Below, piece after piece: positions 1 through 7,352 of a DNA stretch of 12,814 nt (positions are counted from its first letter, which is position 1; every line of letters begins with the position of its first letter). Under the pieces are notes generated by a model. The model saw only the letters and a list, made by a program, of their open reading frames with translations. It was not told the DNA's origin and did not search any database. The DNA is from CAYWNA01 sp964459305. Its GTDB lineage: Bacteria > Planctomycetota > Planctomycetia > Pirellulales > Pirellulaceae. The translations under genes and the position numbers were made by a program. Where the stretch lies: contig CAYWNA010000334.1 in assembly GCA_964459305.1 (NCBI GenBank), positions 1-12,814 of the forward strand. Reading direction: 5' to 3'.

Positions 1-1
1 G

Positions 2-700
2 ATCGAGTTCCTCGAAGAAACGAGCCGTCGCAGTAATGGCCACTATCCGCTGGCGACCACTAGAATGCGCGGCATATCCGACCTACTGGCTGTCCTGTAC
101 GGAGGCGAACAGTTCATTTTCAAGATGATGACGGATCCGGATGAAGTGAAGCAGACGGCCGGGGAGCTCCGCGACTTCTGGATCGAATTCGGACGAATGC
201 AGATCGAACGCATCCCCGAATTCCATGGCGGCATCGGTTCGTTCTACTACAACGCCTGGGCTCCCAAGGGAACCATCTGGCACCAGGAGGACGCGGCGGC
301 CCTGCTATCGCCGGCTCTGTTCGAGCAGTTCATCAAGCCGTTTGACGACGAGATCGTCAGGGCCTTTGACGGCTGCATCATGCACCAGCATTCGACCGGA
401 TACGTACCGGTCGAGCATTACCTGGAAATGGACTTCACGGCACTCGAACTGCACATCGACGAAGGCGGCCCGTCGGCGGAGGAACTCTTTGACACACATA
501 GAAAGATCCTGGAAAGGAAGCCCTTGATCGTCTGGGGCGACATTCCGGAGAGAGACCTGGATTGGATTTTCTCGAAGCTACCGGCACAAGGATTGGCCGT
601 GATTACCGTTGTGGAATCACCGCAACAGGCGGAAGCGATCTGGAGAAAGTACCTGACGAAGCATCTCGTTGGCCTATTCAGAGGCCGTCGGGTCTGGTAA
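2..700 (+). CDS. URO-D-like (uroporphyrinogen decarboxylase superfamily) protein, 5' end missing
   Basis: The frame is open from base 2 to the TAA at 698-700, giving the last 232 residues; the start lies outside the window. The protein looks like the carboxyl two thirds of a URO-D/cobamide-methyltransferase-type TIM barrel: a 'DLLAVLYGGEQF' helix, then 'MTDPDEV' and a long helix, an 'LLSPALFEQFIKPFDDEI' stretch, a 'CIMHQHSTGYV' strand with two His residues, and 'PLIVWGDIPERD' near the end. Such genes are common in planctomycete sugar loci and are usually not haem enzymes; the reaction here is unknown. The last residues (KHLVGLFRGRRVW) are read from DNA that also encodes the end of the convergent glycosidase-like gene, so the tail may be a read-through extension. 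It differs clearly from the complete URO-D-like gene at 8855-10015, so it is not a recent copy. Family assignment is fairly sure; function is not. Confidence 0.75.
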   Translation: MEFLEETSRRSNGHYPLATTRMRGISDLLAVLYGGEQFIFKMMTDPDEVKQTAGELRDFWIEFGRMQIERIPEFHGGIGSFYYNAWAPKGTIWHQEDAAALLSPALFEQFIKPFDDEIVRAFDGCIMHQHSTGYVPVEHYLEMDFTALELHIDEGGPSAEELFDTHRKILERKPLIVWGDIPERDLDWIFSKLPAQGLAVITVVESPQQAEAIWRKYLTKHLVGLFRGRRVW

Positions 701-2567
701 CGACGGCCAGAAGGACCAGGTAGTTGTCAACCAGAAAGCCCTCGTATCCGTTTGGCGTTCCGTCCCAAGCTTTCCAGTCGTAGGTCATTCCGTTCGGCCC
801 GCGTCCCTGGAAACCTCGTCGCTCGATTCCTTCGAGCACACCGAAGAGCATGGCATCCGCTTCCTTTTGTCTGCCCAGATCGTAGAGGGCCTGGATCGTG
901 TAGTAGGCGAAGCAGGCTGAGGCACCGCCGTTCTCGTAGATCTGAAACCCGTCCGAGTTGTCCTCCCGTTGGCCACCGCCCCAACGCAATTCAAGATGAG
1001 CGTAGTCCTTGCGCGCCACGGGAATGAGATTCCCAGGCAAGCCTAGATCGAAGCGGTCGTATCCGACCTCCTTCATCTTGGCCAGCATCCGGTCCATGAT
1101 CTTATCGGCCGCTGCCCGAGGCACCAGCCCGAACGTGATTGCCATTCCGTTGACGAAGGTGAAGTAGTAATCGTGCAGTTCGCCGTCGGCGCTCTTCCAC
1201 CCGGCGAGAACTCCCGTCTTCGGGTTCAAGAACGTCGGAAAGTAGGCCGATTGCAACTTGTCCGCGGCTGCGCCGAATCGTTCCGCGTCGTCGGCCTTTC
1301 CGTTCCACTCGGCCATTTGAGCCATTCCACGCAGCGCGCGGTAGGCCAGTGCATTGGAGTACGCATCCTCGTGGCCAAACCCGATGGTGTCCCACCAGTT
1401 GGCCGGACGAATCTTGACCCTCTCCGGCCACGTTCCGGAATTGCCGCTTATCGGATATTCAACCAGACCGTTGCCGTCACGGTCTCCGGCCAACATCTTG
1501 GCGGTCCAGAGCGAGAGTGTGTCGTAGTCCCTACTTAACCATTCACGGTCGTTGCTTCCACGAACATAGTTCCAAGCGGAAATCAACAGGGAAGGATAGG
1601 TGTCGAGAAAATCATGAGGTCCCAGCGGCGGTGAGTGTGGAATGTCAAACGCTACGTATCCGACCATGCCGTAGGCCAGCATGCCGTCGGCGTAGCGGTC
1701 GAGGGTCTGTCGCAGAAGATCCAATGCTGTCAAGTTCTCTGCCAGCGGCGGGGTACGCAACGCGATCTCCGAGTATTCGTAGAGCGTGAACGCACACGCG
1801 TCGCTACCAGCATGGTTGGCCAGACACCCCAGTCGCGGATTCAACTGAAGGATGTTCAGCCAACTGCGCCGATATCCGTTGAACCTGGCATCCGTCTCCC
1901 CACCCTTCACTTGCGGATAGACGGCGGTCGTCTCAAGCCGATACTCCAGTGTCGGTTGCTGCTGCGTCGCCGCTGGAAAACTAATCTTCACTTGGCCATC
2001 GGGGCTTCGTCGAGAATAGTAGCCAAGCGCCACTCCCCCCACTCCCGGCGATGTCACTCGCAGAGTCCCTTGACCGGGGAAGTGCATCAACGCGGGCAAG
2101 CGGACGCTTCCGTCCTCATTCAACATACCCAACAACGTCACGTGACAGATGTCCGGATCGGTCTCGAACGTCAGCGGGTTGGGGTGCCCATCCTTCGACC
2201 AACGCGATACGAGACGAATCTCACGATCACGAAACTTGAAAATCCAGCAAGCAGGGCTCGTTTCCGCCGCATTCGCTTCACGATACTCGACCCTGTTTCC
2301 GTTGCGACGAACAGAATACTCTGTTCCGATTTCTTCCGGCATCCGAAGCGAACTCACAGCAAACTCCCCCAGCCCGATACTATCCACCGACAACGCCCTG
2401 AACGCTGGCTGCCGAAGCGAGACCTCCGCGGCGATGTGTTTGGAGACAAACTGAAACGTCGTGGGGTTTCCAGGGGCACCCTCCAGCGGCGCGGCAAATC
2501 CGGCGAGGCTCGTCAGTACGGCAAGTCCGATAATCAGCAGTGATCGAAGACCAGATACGCTCATCAT
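678..2567 (-). CDS. secreted six-hairpin glycosidase-like protein
   Basis: 629 residues. The start chosen is the first ATG of an ATGATG pair at 2567-2562, because GAAAGG lies 6 bases upstream and a signal peptide follows directly (MMSVSGLRSLLIIGLAVLTSLAG, likely cleaved near residues 26-31). The frame is open further upstream, but that stretch overlaps the preceding gene and is not signal-like. Residues 35-230 look like a beta-sandwich domain. Residues about 270-620 look like an (alpha/alpha)6 barrel: 'DRDGNGLVEYP' (362-372), 'NWWDTIGFGHEDAYSNAL' (390-407), 'WGGGQREDNSDGFQIYENGG' (529-548) and 'AYYTIQALYDLG' (554-565). Acidic residues E400, D401, E535 and D536 are candidates for catalysis. 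This architecture occurs in alpha-L-rhamnosidase, amyloglucosidase and related clans; I cannot fix the GH family or substrate. It is third in a minus-strand run with the hydrolase (55-base gap) and sulfatase. A 62-base near copy of codons near 554-574 lies at 7534-7595. Confidence 0.75.
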   Translation of the reverse strand: MMSVSGLRSLLIIGLAVLTSLAGFAAPLEGAPGNPTTFQFVSKHIAAEVSLRQPAFRALSVDSIGLGEFAVSSLRMPEEIGTEYSVRRNGNRVEYREANAAETSPACWIFKFRDREIRLVSRWSKDGHPNPLTFETDPDICHVTLLGMLNEDGSVRLPALMHFPGQGTLRVTSPGVGGVALGYYSRRSPDGQVKISFPAATQQQPTLEYRLETTAVYPQVKGGETDARFNGYRRSWLNILQLNPRLGCLANHAGSDACAFTLYEYSEIALRTPPLAENLTALDLLRQTLDRYADGMLAYGMVGYVAFDIPHSPPLGPHDFLDTYPSLLISAWNYVRGSNDREWLSRDYDTLSLWTAKMLAGDRDGNGLVEYPISGNSGTWPERVKIRPANWWDTIGFGHEDAYSNALAYRALRGMAQMAEWNGKADDAERFGAAADKLQSAYFPTFLNPKTGVLAGWKSADGELHDYYFTFVNGMAITFGLVPRAAADKIMDRMLAKMKEVGYDRFDLGLPGNLIPVARKDYAHLELRWGGGQREDNSDGFQIYENGGASACFAYYTIQALYDLGRQKEADAMLFGVLEGIERRGFQGRGPNGMTYDWKAWDGTPNGYEGFLVDNYLVLLAVVTRPDGL

Positions 2568-2622
2568 TAAGGGCCTTTCATGAACGACATCGGTGACAAC
2601 AGGACCCGGGCCACCAACACGA

Positions 2623-4134
2623 CTACTCTCCTTCGCCTCCGGCTTGACCGGCTTCCGCCCCGGAATGTGTGGCTCCGCGGAGATCCGCGTGCAAACGGCG
2701 CAGCTCCGAAAGCCGCACACGGTCGCCGAGAGGCTTCAACGGGCAAGCGCCGTACAAGCTGCATAGTCGCTTCACGTATTCAGGGCCAAGAGTTGTGTAG
2801 TCCAACAAGCCGACCAGCACATCCAGCCGCTCGAGCGTCTCGAAATTCAGTCGGTTCACTGCCGTGCCGTCCGCCAGCGTCGCGACATCGGTCAAACGCC
2901 CGACATAGCGCTCCATCAGTCGCCGCAGTTTCGCCGCGTTGAGCTGGTCCACCTCCGGCGCGCGGGCCAGGTGGTGTTTCATAAAGCCGTGTGCGCTGAC
3001 ATTCCAGTTGTAGCGTGTGTGGCCGATGTGGGGAATCGGCGCGCCTTCGTCCAGGATCACCAGCGACCACTGCTTGCCGTTCGACCACGGAAGTTCGATT
3101 TCGGGCGATTTCGGAGCGCAGTGCAACGGGTTGTTCAAGTTCTTCGAATCCTCAAGCGTGTATTCACGCATGCCATCACGTCGCGGCACGATCTGGATGA
3201 ACAACTCGTCGCCCGATACGCATTCGTCGAACCGCACGCGCGCCTGCGGGCAGAGCGTCAGTTTGTCGAAATCGCGTTCGTAGTCCTCGGGAAACTGTCC
3301 GTCGTCGAGCGTGAAGAGCTTCTTCGCGGTGAACTGCTCGATCGTGCACAGCATGTCGCCCGTCGCGCAGGTCACCAGTGCGGGCGCCGTGATGCGGTCG
3401 GCGTACGAGATCGGACTGAGCGCATACCACGTCGCCGCGCTGAGATCCGTGCCAAACAGTTCCCGTGCAGGCGTGCCCCACGGCGCAACGAAGGCGAGCA
3501 CGGGCAGCGAGCGTTTGACACCCGGTGGAAGCAGACTGCCCGATGGCTCCTGGTTCAGAAACAGGTAGTTGATCCCGTAAGCCCAGTTGACCGCAGGCAG
3601 TTCGGAGACCAGGGCCGACAGCGGGAAGAGCTCGGAACCCATCGCCAGCGTCATGTAGCCCCCCGCGCTCGCACCGCCGATCTGCAGGCGCATACGGTCG
3701 ACGCAATCCAAACGCCGCACCCATTGGAGCATGGCCTTGTTCAGATTGTAGCCATCTCCGAACGGCAGCGTGCGCGAGTGCTTCTCGTCGTGCGGCGTCA
3801 CCACGACGTAGCCCAGATCGCAAAAATCGAGCGCGACCTCTTGCCCCAGCGGGTAGAAGGCCGCGCAATACACCGGCGGCCGGGTTCGCGACTCAAACAG
3901 ATCGTGCTTGAAATACAACCGCGCCTGGCCCAGCGCCGTTCCGCCACGCATGTCGCGGTAGGGAATCGTGACCGTCACGTATCCCGATTCGCGGTCGGAC
4001 CAACGCTCGTCGACCCTCACCGCGCCCTCATAGCCGCGCTCGCCGGGAATGATGGTATCTTGAGCGTCTGAGTTCACGGAGACAATCGTCAGACTCACAC
4101 CCAGAGCAACGAGTTGGAAATGTGTTTGTATCAT
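2623..4134 (-). CDS. alpha/beta hydrolase, esterase/peptidase-like
   Basis: 503 residues from the ATG at 4134. That start overlaps the sulfatase stop as ATGA. No clear Shine-Dalgarno precedes it, so translation probably depends on coupling to the sulfatase. An upstream extension of the frame exists but lies wholly inside the sulfatase gene. A modest hydrophobic N-terminus (residues 7-20, LVALGVSLTIVSV) suggests export, though it lacks the usual basic start. The core shows an alpha/beta-hydrolase fold: the 'VVVTPHDEKHS' strand and loop (110-120), nucleophile elbow G-A-S-A-G with Ser156 (153-159), 'PALVTCATGDML' with candidate acid Asp260, and candidate His369 or His372 in 'IPHIGHTRY'. Residues 390-503 form a helical tail that ends in an Ala/Gly/Glu-rich stretch. 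Close to a sulfatase and a glycosidase, a carbohydrate esterase role is plausible, but a peptidase or general esterase cannot be excluded. Confidence 0.7.
   Translation of the reverse strand: MIQTHFQLVALGVSLTIVSVNSDAQDTIIPGERGYEGAVRVDERWSDRESGYVTVTIPYRDMRGGTALGQARLYFKHDLFESRTRPPVYCAAFYPLGQEVALDFCDLGYVVVTPHDEKHSRTLPFGDGYNLNKAMLQWVRRLDCVDRMRLQIGGASAGGYMTLAMGSELFPLSALVSELPAVNWAYGINYLFLNQEPSGSLLPPGVKRSLPVLAFVAPWGTPARELFGTDLSAATWYALSPISYADRITAPALVTCATGDMLCTIEQFTAKKLFTLDDGQFPEDYERDFDKLTLCPQARVRFDECVSGDELFIQIVPRRDGMREYTLEDSKNLNNPLHCAPKSPEIELPWSNGKQWSLVILDEGAPIPHIGHTRYNWNVSAHGFMKHHLARAPEVDQLNAAKLRRLMERYVGRLTDVATLADGTAVNRLNFETLERLDVLVGLLDYTTLGPEYVKRLCSLYGACPLKPLGDRVRLSELRRLHADLRGATHSGAEAGQAGGEGE
4131..4134 (-). 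promoter_or_regulatory. ATGA start/stop overlap between sulfatase and hydrolase
   Basis: On the minus strand the hydrolase ATG (4134-4132) and the sulfatase TGA (4133-4131) share bases as ATGA. With no good ribosome binding site before the hydrolase, this is the classic layout for translational coupling and supports a single transcript. The inference is from sequence arrangement only. Confidence 0.75.
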
Positions 4135-6050
4135 TGGCGTGGGCTCGATGAGTAGAGCCTGATCCAATCGAACTGAACGGTTCCTACGCCACTGCCCGGG
4201 TCGAGCCGGAGTCCCGTGATCGGCTCCGGACTGTGAATATGAATGGCCGTCTGACGCCATTGGCCGTCGCCGTGCACGAGCTGGAACCGATGACTCCGCG
4301 TACGATGGTGATGCCGCTCGGAAGTTGTCGTCCAAAACAACTGCCCGAACCCAGCCGCGTGTGCTCGGTACCGTAACGTGACAATCGTCGATCCGGCATC
4401 CGCGGACACCGGCACAACCGCGAAGGGATCACCACCCGTGCAAGTGACCGCCAGGCATCCGCTTTCTGCCGCGATGCGGCAATCGTGTGCTGCTCGCCAT
4501 CGGTCGACGCCGTCGTCAAAGGCCCATTGGCGCAGCAAGGTAGCTCTGGCTGGATCGAAATCAAGTATCTCTCCGGTTGGCTTGGCGGTGGGGTCGTAGT
4601 TGGGATTCGGTGTGGGTAGGTTCGCGTCGACCTGGCGATACCAATCCTCCAGAATCGCCTCCATTTCGGCAGCCCGACGGGGCATCTCGTCCGCCAGGTT
4701 GTTCGCCTCGCCGATGTCGTTTCTCAAATCGTAAAGCTCCGCTCCCGTCTCGAACGACTTGATCAGCTTGTAATTGCCAATGCGGACGGCGGAAGCCGGG
4801 GTCACGTCGTAGCCTCGAAACACGGGGATGTACCGAGGGAAATGCCAAAACAGCGTCTTGCGACTCAGGTTGCCTGTCTGTCTCAACAGGGGGACGAGGC
4901 TCTCTCCGTCAACGGGCTGATCCGAATCGACCTCCGCTCCGGCGATTTCGGCAAGCGTCGGATAGAGGTCCATGCCGCTGACAGGCACGTCGCACGTGCT
5001 GCCCGGTGCTGTCACGCCGGGCCAGCGAACAACAAACGGCACCCGAATACCGCCCTCCCAAAGCATGGCCTTCCCACCACGCAATGGGACATTGGAGGTG
5101 ATGTGCGTGCCCGTGTTCGGGAGCGTTAGCAAACCTCCATTGTCCGAAGTCAGAACGACTACGGTCGACTCGACAAGATCGAGTTCTTCCAAGACATGCA
5201 TCAGTCGCCCAACGCTCTCGTCCGTGCTTTCGATCATGGCGGCGTAGGTCGGATTGCGATGCGGTGCCCCAGGTTCGACTTTCGCCAGGTACTTCTGCTC
5301 GAGAGCCGTCTTCGCCTGGATGGGCGTGTGCACGGCGTAGTGCCATAGCTGCAAATAGAAGGGCCGATCCTTGTTGTCGCGAAGAAACTGAATTGCCTCG
5401 TCGGTAAGACGGTCGGTGAGGTATTCGCCGTCGGGGCCGTCCCGGATGACGTCTCCCATGCGGTACGGCGAGAAGTAGCTCCGAGGCGCCGGATAGAAGC
5501 TGCCGCCGACATTCAGTGCAAAGCCTTGTTTTTCCGGGCGATACGATGGCTGGCCGAGGTGCCACTTGCCAACGTGGGCCGTCGCGTATCCGGCCTCGCT
5601 CAATCGTTCGGCGAGCGTATGCTTTTCCAACGGCAGGCACTCGGCCTCCTCGCCCGCGATCCACTTGTGCCACGGATGGATCGGGTCCTTGTAGAAACGG
5701 CCGTCCGCAAAGTGAACGATCGCGCTGGTCAGATGATTCCGTGCGGGATACTGGCCCGACAGGATACTGGCACGACTCGCCGAGCAAAGCGGGGCCGGCG
5801 CGTACCCGCTCGTAAACACCATCCCCTGCGACGCAAGTCGATCGATTTGCGGGGTCCTGTAGAAGCGGCTCCCGTTGTAACTCACGTCGCTCCAGCCAAG
5901 ATCGTCCACAAGAACGAAGACGAAGTTGACCGGTTTGGACCCGTGGCCTGAAGTTCTTGTTGTCTTGTCGTTTTGGGGCGATTTAGGCTCCGCCGCACAA
6001 GCAGAGCAAGCGGCCGCGAAGGCCAAGACCACGGTGACTACCCAGCGCAT
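4131..6050 (-). CDS. secreted type I sulfatase with C-terminal beta-sandwich-like domain
   Basis: Hydrolyses sulfate esters, most likely on polysaccharides outside the cytoplasm. Two in-frame ATGs lie close together (6056 and 6050). AAAGGAG is 1 base from the first and 7 from the second, so 6050 is preferred (639 residues). The signal region ends 'LAFAAACSACAAEP'; either signal-peptidase cleavage near ACA-AE or a weak lipobox is possible. Sulfatase landmarks (numbered from 6050): 'VLVDDLGW' with metal ligands Asp49 and Asp50, the formylglycine motif C-S-A-S-R at 89-93 with Cys89 as the residue to be modified, 'GKWHLG' with Lys162 and His164, 'TSDNGG' with Asp303 and Asn304, and 'LRGGK' with Lys327. 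The motif has Ala in place of the usual Pro, a known tolerated variant. After the catalytic domain ends near residue 495, about 130 further residues (505-639, from 'WAFDDGVDRW' to 'DWIRLYSS') look like an added carbohydrate-binding beta-sandwich. First gene of the minus-strand run. Assignment as a sulfatase is secure; the substrate is not. Confidence 0.93.
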   Translation of the reverse strand: MRWVVTVVLAFAAACSACAAEPKSPQNDKTTRTSGHGSKPVNFVFVLVDDLGWSDVSYNGSRFYRTPQIDRLASQGMVFTSGYAPAPLCSASRASILSGQYPARNHLTSAIVHFADGRFYKDPIHPWHKWIAGEEAECLPLEKHTLAERLSEAGYATAHVGKWHLGQPSYRPEKQGFALNVGGSFYPAPRSYFSPYRMGDVIRDGPDGEYLTDRLTDEAIQFLRDNKDRPFYLQLWHYAVHTPIQAKTALEQKYLAKVEPGAPHRNPTYAAMIESTDESVGRLMHVLEELDLVESTVVVLTSDNGGLLTLPNTGTHITSNVPLRGGKAMLWEGGIRVPFVVRWPGVTAPGSTCDVPVSGMDLYPTLAEIAGAEVDSDQPVDGESLVPLLRQTGNLSRKTLFWHFPRYIPVFRGYDVTPASAVRIGNYKLIKSFETGAELYDLRNDIGEANNLADEMPRRAAEMEAILEDWYRQVDANLPTPNPNYDPTAKPTGEILDFDPARATLLRQWAFDDGVDRWRAAHDCRIAAESGCLAVTCTGGDPFAVVPVSADAGSTIVTLRYRAHAAGFGQLFWTTTSERHHHRTRSHRFQLVHGDGQWRQTAIHIHSPEPITGLRLDPGSGVGTVQFDWIRLYSSSPRQ

Positions 6051-6176
6051 TGGCATTCTCCTTTCGAGCTACTTCTGCTCCGCCGGAATCCTCGCAGAGA
6101 TTGGCAGAGGGCCGTGATCCAGACGGCATCTTTGAGTAACATGACCTACGCCACGTTCACAATCAAGGAGTCTCTC
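6051..6176. other. short intergenic stretch upstream of the sulfatase run
   Basis: Holds the sulfatase Shine-Dalgarno (AAAGGAG on the minus strand at 6064-6058). The rest shows no convincing promoter: the best -35/-10 pairing I tried on the minus strand matches the -10 at only about half its positions. It must carry the promoter if transcription starts here, but I cannot place it. Confidence 0.4.
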
Positions 6177-6248
6177 ATGAGTCCCCAGGTGGCTTCGTCA
6201 TCTGCCGCGCTGCTTCGAACGGCTGGACTGGCTATTGAGCTGTCCTAG
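6177..6248 (+). pseudogene. possible 5' stub of a lost gene (23 codons)
   Basis: An ATG at 6177 is preceded by AAGGAG with a 6-base spacer and opens a 23-codon frame (MSPQVASSSAALLRTAGLA...) ending in TAG at 6246-6248. The good ribosome site and short frame, lying just before a stretch of gene fragments, fit the surviving start of a broken plus-strand gene. It could also be chance, or a genuine tiny peptide. The first bases overlap the end of the minus-strand spherulin-like remnant. No family recognised. Confidence 0.25.
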
Positions 6249-6558
6249 TTCCTTGACCAGTTCGGGCCAATAGGACGGGAGCCGGTCCCAGGGGTTGGCG
6301 CCGTGGTCGTCAGTGATGAAAACGAACGCGATGTTTTTGTCGATCGCGGTGCGCAGGGATCGGCGCATCTGGTTGGTGGTGCTAACTCGATGGAGCAATA
6401 CTGCGGCTTGCGCCACATTTGCTCTGCCCATCCACGCTGGTGGCTTCAGTTGCTCGAACCCCCGATCGTTCTCGAAGATACAGATCGCGTCGCTGGTCTT
6501 TCGCACTGCATATTCCTCGGCGCATATCGTCCCTGGATTCGCAGAACTCGGCTCCGCT
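6198..6558 (-). pseudogene. C-terminal remnant of a spherulin-4-like protein
   Basis: In one minus-strand frame ending in TGA at 6200-6198, about 115 residues look like the carboxyl half of a spherulation-specific family 4 (spherulin-4) protein: 'NPGT' followed by 'EEY' (from about 6539), 'DAICIFEND', 'MRRSLRTAID', 'FVFITDDHG' and 'NPWDRLPSYWPELV'. Spherulin-4 domains are TIM-barrel-like and related to galactosaminidase-type glycosidases. The amino half is missing: upstream the coding character passes to a different frame and a different family (GH29-like fragment at 6541-6796). The formal open frame goes on to about 6875, but the residues beyond 6560 look like out-of-frame translation. No start codon or ribosome site fits. 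Family recognition comes from motif memory only, so it is moderate. Confidence 0.5.
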
Positions 6559-6796
6559 AAAGGCGATGACCGAATCGGGATTGCCGGCACGGCAGGCATC
6601 GATTTCCTCTTGCCAGACGGCGTTGTCTTGGGGCCTGCAAGTGTCGAACCACCAGCCGTCCAGGAGCCTGCCCAGCTTGACCGAATAGTGCCGTATGAAC
6701 TCGTTGTGTCTTTCGGCATTAGCCTTCGGTCCCGAGGCCCAGTAGTCTTTTCACGGTCGGGTCGGCTCCTGCATGCGCCTGGGGGATGCTGGAGCC
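6541..6796 (-). pseudogene. internal remnant of a GH29-like (alpha-L-fucosidase-like) protein with a frameshift
   Basis: Reading the minus strand, codons from about 6747 down to 6541 give 'DYWASGPKANAERHNEF', 'IRHYSVKLGRLLDGWWFDTC' and then 'ACRAGNPDSVIAFSGAEFC'. The 'GWWFDxC' strand followed by 'AGNPDSxxAF' is the pattern I associate with GH29-like planctomycete proteins. Just upstream, TGA interrupts this frame, but dropping one base from the A-run at 6751-6748 (TTTT on the plus strand) restores a smooth reading, 'SSIPQAHAGADPTVK' then 'DYWASG'. So a single-base insertion probably broke the gene. The fragment has neither start nor end: it stops being coding near 6796, where the plus-strand fucose-isomerase-like piece begins, and near 6541, where the spherulin-4-like frame takes over. 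It is therefore non-functional. Family call moderate. Confidence 0.5.
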
Positions 6797-7352
6797 GTGC
6801 ATCAGCTTCGCCACGCTCAACGGGCAACTGGTTCCCGCCGCATGCGAGAACGACCTGCCTGCCGCCTATACGCAATTGTTGGGACAGCTACTGACCGAGC
6901 GGCCCGGGTTCCAGCACAATCCGTGCTTCGAGACGGAACGCAATCACTACTACGCGTCGCATTTCACGTGCCCGACGAAGGCCTACGGTCCAGATGGCCC
7001 GGACCTGCCCTATCTGTTGCGCCGCTTCGCACACACGAACGAAGGTAGTTGCGCGATTCAGGTCTTCTGGAAACCGGGCGATCCGGTGACGATGCTGAAA
7101 TACTATCCCGGCAAAGATCCCGCGCCAGACGTCTACACGGGCAAGGTAGTCGAGTCGCACCCCATGCCGCCGGCCGGTGGCTGCACGACCAACGTCGAGA
7201 TCGAGATCACCGACCGCCCGGACGCCTGCATGGTGCGCGGACATCACAACCTGCTGTTCTGCGGCGACTTCGCCCGCAAGTTCCGTCTGTTCGCTCAGCT
7301 CTACAAGATGCGCCTGGCCAAGACGGACTACCAAAGCCCTTGGCCGGTCTGA
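6786..7352 (+). pseudogene. C-terminal half of an L-fucose isomerase-like protein, 5'-truncated
   Basis: 188 residues ending in TGA at 7350-7352. The sequence resembles the carboxyl part of the fucose/arabinose isomerase-like family: 'ATLNGQLVPAACENDL' (the acidic residue after the Cys is typical), 'NHYYASHFTCPTKAYGPDGP', 'LRRFAHTNEGSCAIQVFW' with 'GDPVTMLKYYPG', and near the end 'MVRGHHNLLFCGDFARKFR'. Full family members are over 400 residues, so more than half, including the amino domains, is gone. The open frame reaches back to 6723, but bases 6723-6785 belong to the minus-strand GH29-like piece. The ATG at 6786 has only a G-run directly beside it, not a spaced ribosome site. It may still be transcribed but is unlikely to make an active isomerase. 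The product would convert a deoxyaldose to its ketose in the cytoplasm, which fits the RhaT gene nearby. Confidence 0.6.

Noticed and set aside
1635..2543. Long plus-strand open frame (302 codons) opposite the glycosidase-like gene
   Set aside because: Its translation is Arg/Ser/Pro-rich without motifs, and the minus-strand frame has a signal peptide and conserved barrel motifs. It is an antisense shadow of GC-rich coding DNA.
2971..4071. Plus-strand open frame of 366 codons opposite the alpha/beta hydrolase
   Set aside because: Arg/Val/His-rich with no recognisable domain; the opposite strand carries the nucleophile elbow and the coupled start.
6130..6170. Possible sigma-70 promoter for the sulfatase run (TTGATT, 17-base spacer, CATGTT on the minus strand)
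   Set aside because: The -10 box matches only 3 of 6 positions; not enough to support a promoter call.
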